49,651 bases of DNA from Shewanella sairae (GTDB taxonomy: Bacteria > Pseudomonadota > Gammaproteobacteria > Enterobacterales > Shewanellaceae), in NCBI RefSeq assembly GCF_023283535.1, contig NZ_JAKILT010000039.1, positions 1 to 49,651 on the forward strand. The letters are read 5' to 3'. Shown in pieces: positions 16,214-26,300 of the stretch; the first letter of the stretch is position 1; each line of letters opens with the position of its first letter. Made by a program: the position numbers and the translations under genes. Below the pieces are notes generated by a model, which was not told the origin of the DNA, searched no databases, and worked only from the letters and a program-made list of their open reading frames with translations.

Positions 16214-17398
16214 ATGTCATCGAATGATCCCGTTGTAATTGTTTCTGCTAAGCGCACCCCTATGGGGAGCTTTCTTGGTGGATTATGTCTGGCTCAAGTG
16301 ACTGACTTAGGCGCAACAGCGATTAAAGCCGCGATTGCCTGTGCGGGAATAAAAGCTAATGAGGTAGATGAAGTACTCATGGGCTGTGTGCTGCCAGCTG
16401 GCGCTGGTCAAGCGCCTGCAAGGCAAGCTGGGTTAAAAGCGGGATTGGCTGATTGCGTAGGGGCGACAACGGTGAATAAGGTGTGTGGCTCTGGGATAAA
16501 AACCTTAATGCAAGCTCACGATGCCATTAACGCCGAAAGCATTGAAGTGGCGATTGCTGGTGGTATGGAAAGTATGTCGAATGCGCCTTATCTGTTAGCG
16601 AAAGCCAGAGAGGGCTATCGCATGGGGCATGGTGAGCTAAAAGATCACATGATGTTTGATGGCCTTGAAGATGCCTACCAAGCAATGCCTATGGGCGCAT
16701 TGGCGCAAATTACCGCCGATAAGCAGCAAGTCAGCCGTGAAGCCATGGACGCGTTTGCGATTCACTCTGCTAAAAAGGCCTGCTATGCAGCTGAAACAGG
16801 CGCTTTTTTAAATGAGATTGAACCTGTGGTGATAAGGACTCGCAAAGGGGATATCTGTATTCGTCGTGACGAAGGGCCTGAACTGGTTAACCCAGATAAA
16901 ATTCCTAAACTGAAACCCGTATTTGCCAAGTCTGGCACGATCACTGCGGCTAATGCATCGTCAATTTCGGATGGCGCGGCGGCGCTAGTATTAATGAAAG
17001 CATCTAAGGCAGAAGCAAATCATTTAACGCCTTTGTGCCGCATCGTAGCGCACGCTAGCCACGCACAGGCTGCTGAAGATTTCACTCTCGCACCTATTGG
17101 TGCAATTAATGCGCTGTTAGAAAAAGCGGGCTGGCAAAAGGAGGAGGTCGATCTTTGGGAGATCAACGAAGCCTTTGCCATGGTGACCATGTTGGCGGTC
17201 AATGAACTTGGGCTGGATAACGAAAAGGTTAATGTTAACGGTGGTGCCTGCGCCTTAGGGCATCCTTTGGGGGCAAGTGGCGCTCGAATAGTGGTTACCC
17301 TTATTCATGCGTTAAAAAATCGAGGACTGTCAAAGGGCGTTGCAGCGCTTTGTATCGGCGGTGGTGAGGCTGTGGCGATAGCAGTCGAAGTCCCCTGA
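16214..17398 (+). CDS. atoB: Acetyl-CoA C-acetyltransferase (thiolase)
   Basis: A 394-residue biosynthetic/degradative thiolase. The nucleophile Cys91 sits in NKVCGSGIK, His350 in ALGHPLG and Cys380 in LCIGGGEA, all three catalytic residues in the right order. It cleaves acetoacetyl-CoA to two acetyl-CoA. An AGGAG site lies upstream of the ATG. Gene order after bdhA, with scoAB divergent, places it as the last step of ketone-body breakdown. The symbol is by function; phaA is an equally fair name. Confidence 0.93.
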   Translation: MSSNDPVVIVSAKRTPMGSFLGGLCLAQVTDLGATAIKAAIACAGIKANEVDEVLMGCVLPAGAGQAPARQAGLKAGLADCVGATTVNKVCGSGIKTLMQAHDAINAESIEVAIAGGMESMSNAPYLLAKAREGYRMGHGELKDHMMFDGLEDAYQAMPMGALAQITADKQQVSREAMDAFAIHSAKKACYAAETGAFLNEIEPVVIRTRKGDICIRRDEGPELVNPDKIPKLKPVFAKSGTITAANASSISDGAAALVLMKASKAEANHLTPLCRIVAHASHAQAAEDFTLAPIGAINALLEKAGWQKEEVDLWEINEAFAMVTMLAVNELGLDNEKVNVNGGACALGHPLGASGARIVVTLIHALKNRGLSKGVAALCIGGGEAVAIAVEVP

Positions 17399-17520
17399 TG
17401 CAGATTTAATAGATTGCGACATAGTGAGCCATTAATGGTACTGAACAAGCATTATTTCTGGCTGTAAATTGCGGGGCTATATTGCTCAGGAAAACGTTTT
17501 AAGTAAAGGATAAACAGAGT

Positions 17521-17877
17521 ATGGAAACGGGCGAAAAAATTAGGCGTCAGGTAATGGGCACTGACTTTGTTGAGCGTGCATTACAAAACGCTGATGATTT
17601 TACACAACCTATGCAGGATTATATTAATAGTCATGGCTGGGGCGCGACTTGGCACCGAGACGGTATCGATTTAAAAATGCGTAGTTTGGTCACTATTGCT
17701 ATGTTGGCAGCATTAAAATCCCCTGAAGAGTTAAAGGGGCATGTTCGCGGCGCGCTAAGAAATGGTGCCTCGGTAGTGGAGATCCAGGAAGTGTTATTGC
17801 ATAGTGCTGTCTATTGCGGCGCACCGGCAGCACAGCTGGCATTTAGAGCGGCAAGTGAAGTGATAGGTTCTGGCTAA
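17521..17877 (+). CDS. Carboxymuconolactone decarboxylase (PcaC-like) family protein
   Basis: A 118-residue single-domain CMD protein with the PcaC signature GHVRGALRNG (about 78-87) and EIQEVLLHSAVYCGAP (about 92-107). There is a single Cys in the second motif, so it lacks the CxxC of AhpD-like peroxidase partners. PcaC acts in protocatechuate breakdown, but no other protocatechuate genes are present. It lies 122 bases after the thiolase on the same strand. Its role in this cluster is unclear: a lactone- or keto-acid-related side activity is possible. Family assignment is good. Confidence 0.75.
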   Translation: METGEKIRRQVMGTDFVERALQNADDFTQPMQDYINSHGWGATWHRDGIDLKMRSLVTIAMLAALKSPEELKGHVRGALRNGASVVEIQEVLLHSAVYCGAPAAQLAFRAASEVIGSG

Positions 17878-18115
17878 GGCTTTGGCGTTTTCGGCGCTCC
17901 GGCGTTTTCGGCTTGAATTGTGCGTAAGTCCATCGCTAAGGTAGGCCACTTATATCGATTACGTTTCATCAATGACTTGTTGTGTTTAAAAACTGCTTAT
18001 TACCTACCTTTATTATTAGTTATCACTTAACTACCTCTAAAGACCCATACCCAAGTTTAATCCGTTTCCTTAGGTTTGTTTTGGTGTTTGTTTTTTAAAC
18101 AATAGGTGAAAGTAA

Positions 18116-20293
18116 ATGAAATGGATAAACCAAGTACCCCAACTATGTCTTCTTATCGTGTTAGGTCTAAGTTCAAGCATTGCTTATGGCGGCAGTTGGC
18201 AGCAAAACGTTTCAATTGGTGGTTTTAATAAAGTTCACATCTATACACCTGATAGTGATTCCCAAATAGGTCAAGGCAAGTCCCTGCTTATTGTGCTTCA
18301 TGGCTGTGTACAGCCCATTAATAACTATTTAACCGCAAACCTTGAGCAAGCTGCTGAGGCGCACGGCATGGTTATCGCTGTACCAGATGCCATGAATAAA
18401 GCGGGCTATAGCTGCTGGTCATACTGGCAAGGGAGTATCAATAGATCTTCTGCAGATTATAAAAACTTGATCAACTTAGCGAATACTATGAGTGGTGATA
18501 GCCAACGTAATATTGACCCAAAGCAGGTGTATATAGCAGGGCTCTCGTCTGGTGGTGCGATGGCAGCGCAAACAGCGTGTGTCGCACCTGATGTTTTTGC
18601 CGGAGTTGCACCCAGTGCGGGGCCTACTATAGGCACAAGCTCTAATGGGGCGATTACGACTTGTGAGTCTGTTGCGGCATCGACCTTCAAGTCACGTTGT
18701 GAAGGCTATGCCGGCAGTTATAAGAGTCACTTTTCTAGCCAGATTGCGGTAGTCGGCCATGGCACTGCCGATACAACGGTGAATACTTGTTATAACCAAC
18801 AAAATGCAAATGGTTTTGCCTTGGTATATGGAGCAAATCAGCAAGCGGGAAGTAGTGTAGTGAGCGATGGTGTGGGGCAAACTGCACAAGAGCATCAGTG
18901 GAGTGATAATCGTGTCAGCATGCTTTGGTTTGAAGGGCTTGATCACTCATGGTCTGGTGGCGCGGGCGCATCTGGCGATTATGTTGCATCTGATAGCATT
19001 AATTTTGCCCAATATCTTGGTCAGTTCTTTACCGATAATAATTTAAGAGTCGATAGAAACTCAGGGCCTGCGTTAAGTGATCTTACAGCCGTTGAGTCCA
19101 ATGGTGGGTTATTAATGTCTGGGGCGGCAACTGATGTAGAGGGCTCAGTTGAACGTGTTGAGCTTACTATTTATCGCTTAGGCTCCGGCGTTAGCGAATT
19201 GGTAGAAACATTGACGAGTCAGGTATCTCGCATAGATGCCAGTTTCAGCCAAAGCAGCAGTGCGTTAGTAGATGGCCTTTACTCTGTGACAGCTATTGCC
19301 TTTGATAATGAAGCCAAAGCGGGAGATGAATTAACTATTACCGTCAGAGTGGGCGCTGTACCTGAGGCAACAGCGCCTCAGTTAAGTGGCATTAGCGCGG
19401 CGATTTCGGGCCAATGCGCTACAATCTCTGGGGCCGCAATTGATATAAACCTAGATTTAACCGCTGTAACGGTGAGTTTTGCTAATGGCAACCAAGTTCA
19501 TGCCAGTATTGTTGATTCCGCTAGCGGTTATCGGTATTCGGCAGAGGCCTGTAATTTACCAGGTGGTAGTCAAATCGCCAATGTTATCGCAACAGATGCA
19601 ACGGCATTATCGAGTCATGATAGTGTGTCATTTATTGTCGACGCCGGTGTGACAGGTGACTATAACCTACATATCAATCAAGGGCATATTAGTTGGGGCG
19701 TTGGCTATTCTGCATGTTACCTTGCATTTGGTACGGCCGATTTTACTATGCGTGAATACCCATCTGGTACTAATCAATGCCAATGGGTAGCCGACGGAGA
19801 TACCAGCTGCGCAGGCCCTGTACAAGCTTGTATTGGCGGTGGGGCGGGAACGCCTGATAGTGATAATGACGGCATTAGCGATGACCTAGATAATTGCCCA
19901 AATATGGCTAATAGCGATCAATTGGATAACGATGCAGATGAAATTGGCAATATATGTGACTCAACACCCGACGGTGAAATTGTTGATAGCGATGGTGATG
20001 GCATTAGCGATGAGCTAGATAATTGCCCGAATATGGCCAATAGCGACCAATTGGATAACGATGCAGATGGGATTGGCAATGTATGTGACTCAACGCCAGA
20101 TGGTGATAGTTTTCAATGCAGTGAATCCACGGCCAGTAATTATGCCCATGTTCTAGCTGGGCGCGCCACGACAAATGGGATATATGCTTTCGCATTGGGT
20201 TCAGGTACAAATATGGGGCTTTACAATGTGTTCTATTCAACAACACTTGCGCAAACCAGCAGTAATTATTTTACGGTGGGAAGCTGCCCCTAG
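18116..20293 (+). CDS. Extracellular poly(3-hydroxybutyrate) depolymerase, multidomain
   Basis: A 725-residue secreted enzyme: signal peptide (1-25), then a type 2 catalytic domain with oxyanion HGC (62-64), lipase box GLSSG (Ser144), GTADTTVN (Asp219) and LDHSW (His277). Ig-like domains follow (about 315-515), then a Cys-rich module resembling carbohydrate-type binding (about 518-590). Two thrombospondin type 3 calcium repeats come next (about 581-663) and a C-terminal substrate-binding-like domain with SNYAHVLAGRA and MGLYNVF (about 670-725). It would hydrolyse denatured PHB outside the cell to oligomers and monomer for the 3-hydroxybutyrate pathway upstream. A terminator follows at 20,391. 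Confidence 0.9.
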   Translation: MKWINQVPQLCLLIVLGLSSSIAYGGSWQQNVSIGGFNKVHIYTPDSDSQIGQGKSLLIVLHGCVQPINNYLTANLEQAAEAHGMVIAVPDAMNKAGYSCWSYWQGSINRSSADYKNLINLANTMSGDSQRNIDPKQVYIAGLSSGGAMAAQTACVAPDVFAGVAPSAGPTIGTSSNGAITTCESVAASTFKSRCEGYAGSYKSHFSSQIAVVGHGTADTTVNTCYNQQNANGFALVYGANQQAGSSVVSDGVGQTAQEHQWSDNRVSMLWFEGLDHSWSGGAGASGDYVASDSINFAQYLGQFFTDNNLRVDRNSGPALSDLTAVESNGGLLMSGAATDVEGSVERVELTIYRLGSGVSELVETLTSQVSRIDASFSQSSSALVDGLYSVTAIAFDNEAKAGDELTITVRVGAVPEATAPQLSGISAAISGQCATISGAAIDINLDLTAVTVSFANGNQVHASIVDSASGYRYSAEACNLPGGSQIANVIATDATALSSHDSVSFIVDAGVTGDYNLHINQGHISWGVGYSACYLAFGTADFTMREYPSGTNQCQWVADGDTSCAGPVQACIGGGAGTPDSDNDGISDDLDNCPNMANSDQLDNDADEIGNICDSTPDGEIVDSDGDGISDELDNCPNMANSDQLDNDADGIGNVCDSTPDGDSFQCSESTASNYAHVLAGRATTNGIYAFALGSGTNMGLYNVFYSTTLAQTSSNYFTVGSCP
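19856..20105 (+). repeat. Tandem duplication encoding two thrombospondin type 3 repeats
   Basis: Two adjacent 129-base (43-codon) units starting at 19856 and 19985 are nearly identical. They encode DSDxDGISDxLDNCPN, then NSDQLDNDAD and GN[IV]CDSTPDG. The Asp-rich calcium-binding pattern forms a stiff linker between the catalytic part and the C-terminal binding domain. High DNA identity indicates a recent duplication, so repeat number may vary between strains. Confidence 0.85.
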
Positions 20294-20980
20294 TTAAAAG
20301 CCGCTTTCATTAATAGGTTCAAATAGGCTTAAGTCTATGTGTTCGCAAAAGCCAGAATTATAAAACCAGAACTGTAAAACCAGAGTTATAAAGCCAGCAA
20401 TATAAGCTGGCTTTTCTATTTTAAGTAAGAAACTACACTTCTAACCTCTAGTTTTTAAAGTCTAGTGATCTCCACTCTTTAAACGCTTTCCTATCGTTAT
20501 AAGCCTGCGTTTTCATCAAGCTAATACCATCCGCTTAGTGCCATTGTAGAATGTAATTATTAGTCGCTTAAAGGCTGAATTGATAGAGGATTCAGATAAG
20601 CACTTTGCTCAATCTTGCTGGTACATCACAGGGCAATTACGTGCTTTCTAATGGAGGAATTATTAGACTTTTTTGGAGGCTATATCGAGCTTGTTTCCAG
20701 ACTTATTGTCAGGCTCGGAAAGGCTAAGAAGATAAAAAGTGAAAGGAGCAAAAGTCGGTATCAGAGACTTTCTACATAAACAGTTGTTTTGATAAGCAGG
20801 TGATTACATAAATAAATGTTTTCATAAACAGGTGTTTTCATAAGCAGTGCCTTTATATAAATGATTTCTATAAGATTTTTATATAAAAGCACTGCTGATA
20901 TCGAGGACCTAACTGGCGGGCACTCTAAGTAAATTACTCTAAGCCAATAACTTTAAGTAAATAACTTTAAATAAATTACT
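20294..20980. repeat. Gene-free 687-base region with three short tandem arrays
   Basis: No gene is seen. Array 1 (20352-20407) has four 14-base units of the CCAGAATTATAAAA type, the last forming the left arm of the terminator. Array 2 (20775-20854) has five 16-base units of the CATAAACAGGTGTTTT type and decays into further TATAA units to about 20,885. Array 3 (20924-20993) has five 14-base units of the TTTAAGTAAATAAC type and runs through the stop codon of the next gene. The arrays differ in unit sequence. Confidence 0.75.
20391..20417 (+). terminator. Rho-independent terminator after the PHB depolymerase
   Basis: An 8-bp stem, AAGCCAGC (20391-20398) with GCTGGCTT (20406-20413), a 7-base loop, and a TTTTCTATTTT tail beginning within the right arm. 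It is about 100 bases beyond the depolymerase stop and points in its direction. Confidence 0.8.
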
Positions 20981-21955
20981 TTAAGTCAATTCAAGCATAA
21001 AGTCCGCTATTTGTTGGTAGGTTTGTTGGCATTCCTCTTTTACCAGATCCTGTAGCAACATATAGGCATGAATTAGCCCGTCAAACTGGTGATGGCTGAC
21101 CTTAACACCTGCTTCGTGAAGCGCGTGAGCGTAGGCGAGACCTTCATCGCGCAGCGGGTCGCAGCCTGCTGTAAAGATTAATGTCTCTGGCATCTTGTTT
21201 GAAAAGGGACCATAAAGGGGGGAGGCTTGTTTGATAACTTGCAGTTCTGACTCATTAGTCGTTTGTAAGTTGTTATTGGCCTTAAGCGAAAAATACTGCT
21301 GAAAATACCAACGGATTTTATCTTGCTCCAATAAAAAACCACTGCCGTTGCTTTGTATTGAGGGGCTACTCATGGTGTAATCGACACTTGGGTAGATCAA
21401 AATCTGTTTATCTATCTTTATATCGCTATTTTTTAAGCTATTCATGCTCAGTGTCGTGCAGATAGCGCCGCCCGCGCTGTCACCCATTATGCCTACAGTA
21501 TCATTATGAGCGACGCCTTTAAGCAGCTTTTTGTAATTGATTAAGGCATGTTGGCAATCATGAATACCAGCCGGATAGGGATGCTCTGGTGCTAACCGAT
21601 ACTCGACACAAATAACCACGCAGCGGACTGTATTGGCTAATTGACGGCTAATAGGGTCATATAGCTCAACACTGCCACACATATGGCCGCCGCCATGAAA
21701 GTGCAGCAGTACTGGCAAGGGCTCATTTGGCGCTGGACTATAGACTCGCACCGCAAGCTCTCGGCCTTCAAAGTCTAACGATCTATCTTCAACAAAGGCG
21801 AGCTCCGGCGCTTCACTCATAAAGGCGGCGAGTTTGTCTAGGTTGCCGCGTATTAATGCTGCTGTCCATTCAACCTTGTTGCGCTTGGCTTCTGCTAAAG
21901 CGTTATTGGCCTGAGTTAGAAAGTCTTCAAGTTTAGGGGATATTATGCCTCGCAT
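20981..21955 (-). CDS. Alpha/beta hydrolase of the hormone-sensitive lipase family
   Basis: A 324-residue esterase: oxyanion motif HGGG (87-90), nucleophile box GDSAGG (Ser160), then GCDPLRDEG with the acid and FDGLIHAY with the His. No signal peptide, so it is cytoplasmic. It overlaps the end of the transporter gene upstream by 13 bases and has an AGGAG site, so the two form an operon. In this neighbourhood it is a candidate 3-hydroxybutyrate oligomer hydrolase acting on imported oligomers, though the family also covers many carboxylesterases. Its stop lies within tandem array 3. Confidence 0.85.
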   Translation of the reverse strand: MRGIISPKLEDFLTQANNALAEAKRNKVEWTAALIRGNLDKLAAFMSEAPELAFVEDRSLDFEGRELAVRVYSPAPNEPLPVLLHFHGGGHMCGSVELYDPISRQLANTVRCVVICVEYRLAPEHPYPAGIHDCQHALINYKKLLKGVAHNDTVGIMGDSAGGAICTTLSMNSLKNSDIKIDKQILIYPSVDYTMSSPSIQSNGSGFLLEQDKIRWYFQQYFSLKANNNLQTTNESELQVIKQASPLYGPFSNKMPETLIFTAGCDPLRDEGLAYAHALHEAGVKVSHHQFDGLIHAYMLLQDLVKEECQQTYQQIADFMLELT

Positions 21956-23127
21956 GGTTTGAGCTCCTTAGCTTTACCTGTTTCAGGTAAAAGGTAACTG
22001 CCAATAAAAAAGGTGGTGCTAATAAGGGTGATTAAGATAAACGAGGCAGAGTAGTCGCCGCCATTGATATCAACTAATTTGCCAAAGACCCAAAGCACTA
22101 TGGTTGAGAACAGGTAACTAATGGAGTAGAACAGGCTAAACACCACGGTTATTTTTTGTCCTGTCATATTGGGGATTTCATGGGGCAGTGTTACTAATGC
22201 AGTGACAGGGAAGAAGATAAAGAAGCCTAATACGATGGCGGATAGGGTTTGAATCCAGGCATCGGTACTAAATGACAAACCAAATATGGTTAAGGTGATG
22301 ATAACCCCTGAAAAGCGGATCACAGGTAATCTAAGCGGTTTACGCTTGCTGTAGAGTATGCCTGCGATTGTGCCCAATATACCAAAGCCAATGACCCACT
22401 TACTTTGACTAATGCCAGCTTTGGGGTAGAAGGTAAATAAACAGATATAGAAAGATAAAAGACCTGAGTAGGTAAACCCGTACGCCCAATTAAACTTATC
22501 TTTTAAACCATCCATATAGCTGTAATGGGCTGTGTCGGCAGTCGTTTGCTGGCTTGATGATGTTTCAGTTTCAAATTTTACCAATAACCATGCTATAGCT
22601 AAGAGCAAACTTGAGAGAGAAAACAGGGTTAAACTTGCTTTCCAGCCACCTGTGAGCTGATTAATATCGGCCATAAACCACAAGATGATGGCGGTGCCCA
22701 CATTAAAAGCGACGGCATTGAGGCCGTTGACCACCGGGCGTTCTTCAGGCGTAAACCACTGCATTACAATAGGGTTGAAGTAGACAATCATAAACGCGCC
22801 GCCTAGACCCATCAAAAATCGACTGATCAACAAGAGTTCATAGTTAGGGGAGAAGGGCGTCATTAAGCCTGTGACAATTAATAAGCTGGCGATCAAAAAG
22901 GCATATTTGACACCGAACTTAATGGTTATCAAGGCTGCACCAAAGGTGCCGACGATTTTGGCTAACGTCACGGCGCCACTAATAAAACTGGCTGATGCCA
23001 GACTGTCGATCTGCATCGAAGCCATGATCTGATCCATGCTTGCTGTGCCGCCGACCCAAGCCATGGCAAACAAAACATAGCTAAAGAAAACGAGGGATTC
23101 AACGAGGTATTTATTGGTTATTTTCAT
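21943..23127 (-). CDS. MFS transporter
   Basis: A major facilitator with about twelve membrane segments and an acidic/basic central loop (about 190-210). I prefer the ATG at 23,127 (MKITNKY); a TTG five codons earlier is also open, and neither has a strong ribosome site. It is cotranscribed with the overlapping HSL-type hydrolase and divergent from the large sensor kinase. A substrate cannot be read from sequence; uptake of 3-hydroxybutyrate, its oligomers or a related carboxylate fits the surroundings. Confidence 0.8.
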   Translation of the reverse strand: MKITNKYLVESLVFFSYVLFAMAWVGGTASMDQIMASMQIDSLASASFISGAVTLAKIVGTFGAALITIKFGVKYAFLIASLLIVTGLMTPFSPNYELLLISRFLMGLGGAFMIVYFNPIVMQWFTPEERPVVNGLNAVAFNVGTAIILWFMADINQLTGGWKASLTLFSLSSLLLAIAWLLVKFETETSSSQQTTADTAHYSYMDGLKDKFNWAYGFTYSGLLSFYICLFTFYPKAGISQSKWVIGFGILGTIAGILYSKRKPLRLPVIRFSGVIITLTIFGLSFSTDAWIQTLSAIVLGFFIFFPVTALVTLPHEIPNMTGQKITVVFSLFYSISYLFSTIVLWVFGKLVDINGGDYSASFILITLISTTFFIGSYLLPETGKAKELKPCEA

Positions 23128-23342
23128 AGAGTCTAGCTTCAAATCTTATGTGAATACTGAGACTTAGGTTATCTGATGGTTAGGGATAAAGAAGTACTAC
23201 CTTAGTGCACTACATAGGTCGACTCATCGTGTTATGCTGGGTTTATCAGTTAGTTACCAACTTGTGTTTACTTTTTTTGGGGCTGGGCTTAGGTTGGTAA
23301 AGATAGATCAGATAAAAGGAGTAAGCGCGTGAAGGAGAGACA

Positions 23343-26300
23343 GTGTTAGCTTGGTTGTCATTGGATACTTGGTTGATCACCTTTATTTCTATCGCCTATT
23401 TGGGATTGTTGTTTGTGGTGGCGCAGTGGGGGCAAGATCAGGCAAAAAGCCAGTGGCTGAGCCGGCCTTGGGTTTATAGTTTATCTCTGGGGGTGAGCTG
23501 CACCTCTTGGGCCTTTTATGGCACGGTAGGACAAGCCGCAACGACAGGGGCCTGGCTTGCGCCTATCTATATAGGCTCTATCTGTTGCTTAGTGTTTGCT
23601 TGGCCGATGTTGATGCGGATCCTTAAGATAATTAAGGAGCAGAACCTCACCTCTATTGCCGATTTTATCGCTTGTCGATATGACAGATCGCCGCAAATCG
23701 CCGCCACCATTGCCATAGTCTCTATGCTTGGCACAATTCCTTATATCGCCCTGCAACTTAGAGCGATTAGTACAAGTTTTGATTTGCTCACAGGTACCTT
23801 CCAATCTGGTATTAGCACTGCCTTTGTGGTGACCTTAGTGTTAATCGTTTTCAGTATTTGGTTTGGTACTCGGCAAATTGCTGCCAGTAAGCAAAATCAG
23901 GGTTTAGTGTTCGCTATTGCATTTAGCTCTGTGGTTAAGTTGTTTGCTTTGACTGCGGTAGGCATTTTTGCCACCTTTTTTATTTTTGATGGTTTTGGCG
24001 ATCTATTATCGCAAAAAGAGCATTTAAAACCGGCGACCGATAGTGGCTCAATTTACTTTGTATTGATACAAGTGGTTCTTGGTGCGATAACCATCTTTAT
24101 TTTGCCGCAAGAGTTTCACATGATGATGATAGAAAATCATCACGAAAAGGAGCTTAAGGCTGCACGCTGGCTATTTCCGCTTTACCTGATTTTAATCAAT
24201 GTGTTTGTTTTGCCTATCGCCATAGCAGGCCAGTTAACCTTCCCGGGAGGCAGTGTTGCTGCCGATACTTATGTGTTGACCATTCCTCTGTTTTACCAAC
24301 AAGCCTGGTTGGGAATTTTAGTTTATGTGGGTGGGCTAGCGGCTGCGACAGCTATGGTCATTGTGGCAGCGATTGTACTGAGCACTATGATCTCTACTGA
24401 GATATTAACGCCGTTATTACTGCGTCACCCTCACTTTAACGCCAAACAGACACCTCAGCTTGCTGGTGCGCTACTTAACTTAAGACGTGTATCCATTGCT
24501 GCTATCTTGCTCTTTGCATTTGCTTTTGACCGTTACATCGACGAGCAAAGTCATCTAGCCAGTATTGGCTTATTGTCATTTGTACTGCTTTCTCAGTTTG
24601 CGCCCGCAGCCGTCGGCGCCTTGTTTTGGCGTCAAGCGACTTCCAACGGGGCGCTAATCGGTTTGATTGCAGGCACGTTTTTCTGGCTTTATACCTTGTT
24701 GCTGCCTTCTATTTTCACTGACGCTAACTGGGTGTTATACGGCCCATTTGAACTAAGTTGGTTGGTTCCGACCAGTTTGTTTGGGCTGAGTTGGCTCGAT
24801 CCTGTCACTCACGGTGTGTTTTATAGTTTGTCGGCAAATTTAGCCTGTTATGTATTGATTTCGTTACTCTCTCGTCGCAGTGTTGGTGAGTCAATTCAGG
24901 CTGAGCTGTTTTTAAACCGCTCCCAGAGTCAGTTTGAGCGTAACTTAAGCGTGGACGATCTCTATAGCTTGTTGCATCGGTTTATCGATAAACAGGAAGC
25001 CGATAGCTTGTTGGCATTTGCTAAAACTATGCATGAGAATGAGTCGGATAGAAGCGGTAAGCTGGTGGAATATACCCGCTTAAAGCTATCTGGCGTATTG
25101 GGCTCGGCCTCGACTCGTATGGTGATGAAAGCGGCTTCATTTTCACAAAAGGTACCGCTTGAAGATGTGGTGAGTATTGTTGATGAAGCCAGCCAGATTT
25201 TTGAGTTTAATCGTGAGCTATTGCAATCTGGCGTGGAGAATATCGAGCAGGGGATCAGTGTGGTTGATGCTGATATGCGCCTTGTTGCTTGGAATCAACG
25301 CTATATTGAGTTACTTGAGTACCCTGAAAATTTTGTCAAAGCCGGGATCCCTATCGAGGAGCTGATCCGCTTTAATATTGATCGCGGGGTGATAACTGGC
25401 GATGAAGCGAGCTATTTAGTTGAGCGACGGATAGAACATATGCGCTCGGGCAACGGTCATTATTATCAACGTACCTTGCCCAATGGCATAGTGCTAGAGA
25501 TCCGCGGTCAAGCTATGCCAGGTGGCGGTTTTGTTAGTACCTTTTCTGATATTACTGCGCATATCAAGGCGGAAAAGGCGTTGCAATTGGCCAATGAAAC
25601 CTTAGAAAAGCGGGTAGAAAGTCGCACCCATGAGTTAGTAATGGCTAAAGCAGAAGCAGAAGCTGCCAATAGCTCTAAAACCCGATTTTTAGCTGCAGCA
25701 AGCCATGACCTAATGCAACCTTTCAATGCGTTAACTTTGTTTACCGATATGCTAAAGCAAAGGGTTAAATCGACAGAATTAACTGAGTTAGCGGACCATA
25801 TTGAGGACTCGCTCAATGTGGTGGAAAACTTGCTTTCTGATTTAGTTGAGATCTCAAGACTCGATGGCAACTCGCAGAAAGTTGAGTGTAGTGACTTTGC
25901 TATTGATGAGCTGCTATCGACACTGACTAATGAATTCAATGTGTTATCCAATCAAGCTAACATCGATTTTAGCTACCAGTTTTCGAGCTGTTTTGTTCAA
26001 ACCGATCAACGCATGTTAAGGCGAGTGATTCAAAACTTTTTATCTAATGCATTTCACTACTCGCCCGCTGGAGGATACGAGCATGAGCACACAAGCAATG
26101 AAGTAGGTGTACAGAACACTGCCCTACAGTGTGGTTCACAAAACCGTAGTTTTAGTCCTAAGGTCGTTTTAGGCGTTAGGCGCCTTAAACAAAGTATTTT
26201 AATTCAAGTGTGGGATAACGGGCCTGGAATTCCAGAAGATAAGCAGCAAACGATATTTGGTGAGTTTGCACGTTTAGAGCAAACACGTGAGGTGCCGGGC

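Noticed and set aside
25508..25951. Minus-strand frame of 147 codons opposite the kinase domain
   Set aside because: Antisense to the conserved His-containing kinase core; Ser/Leu-rich composition is typical of shadow frames.
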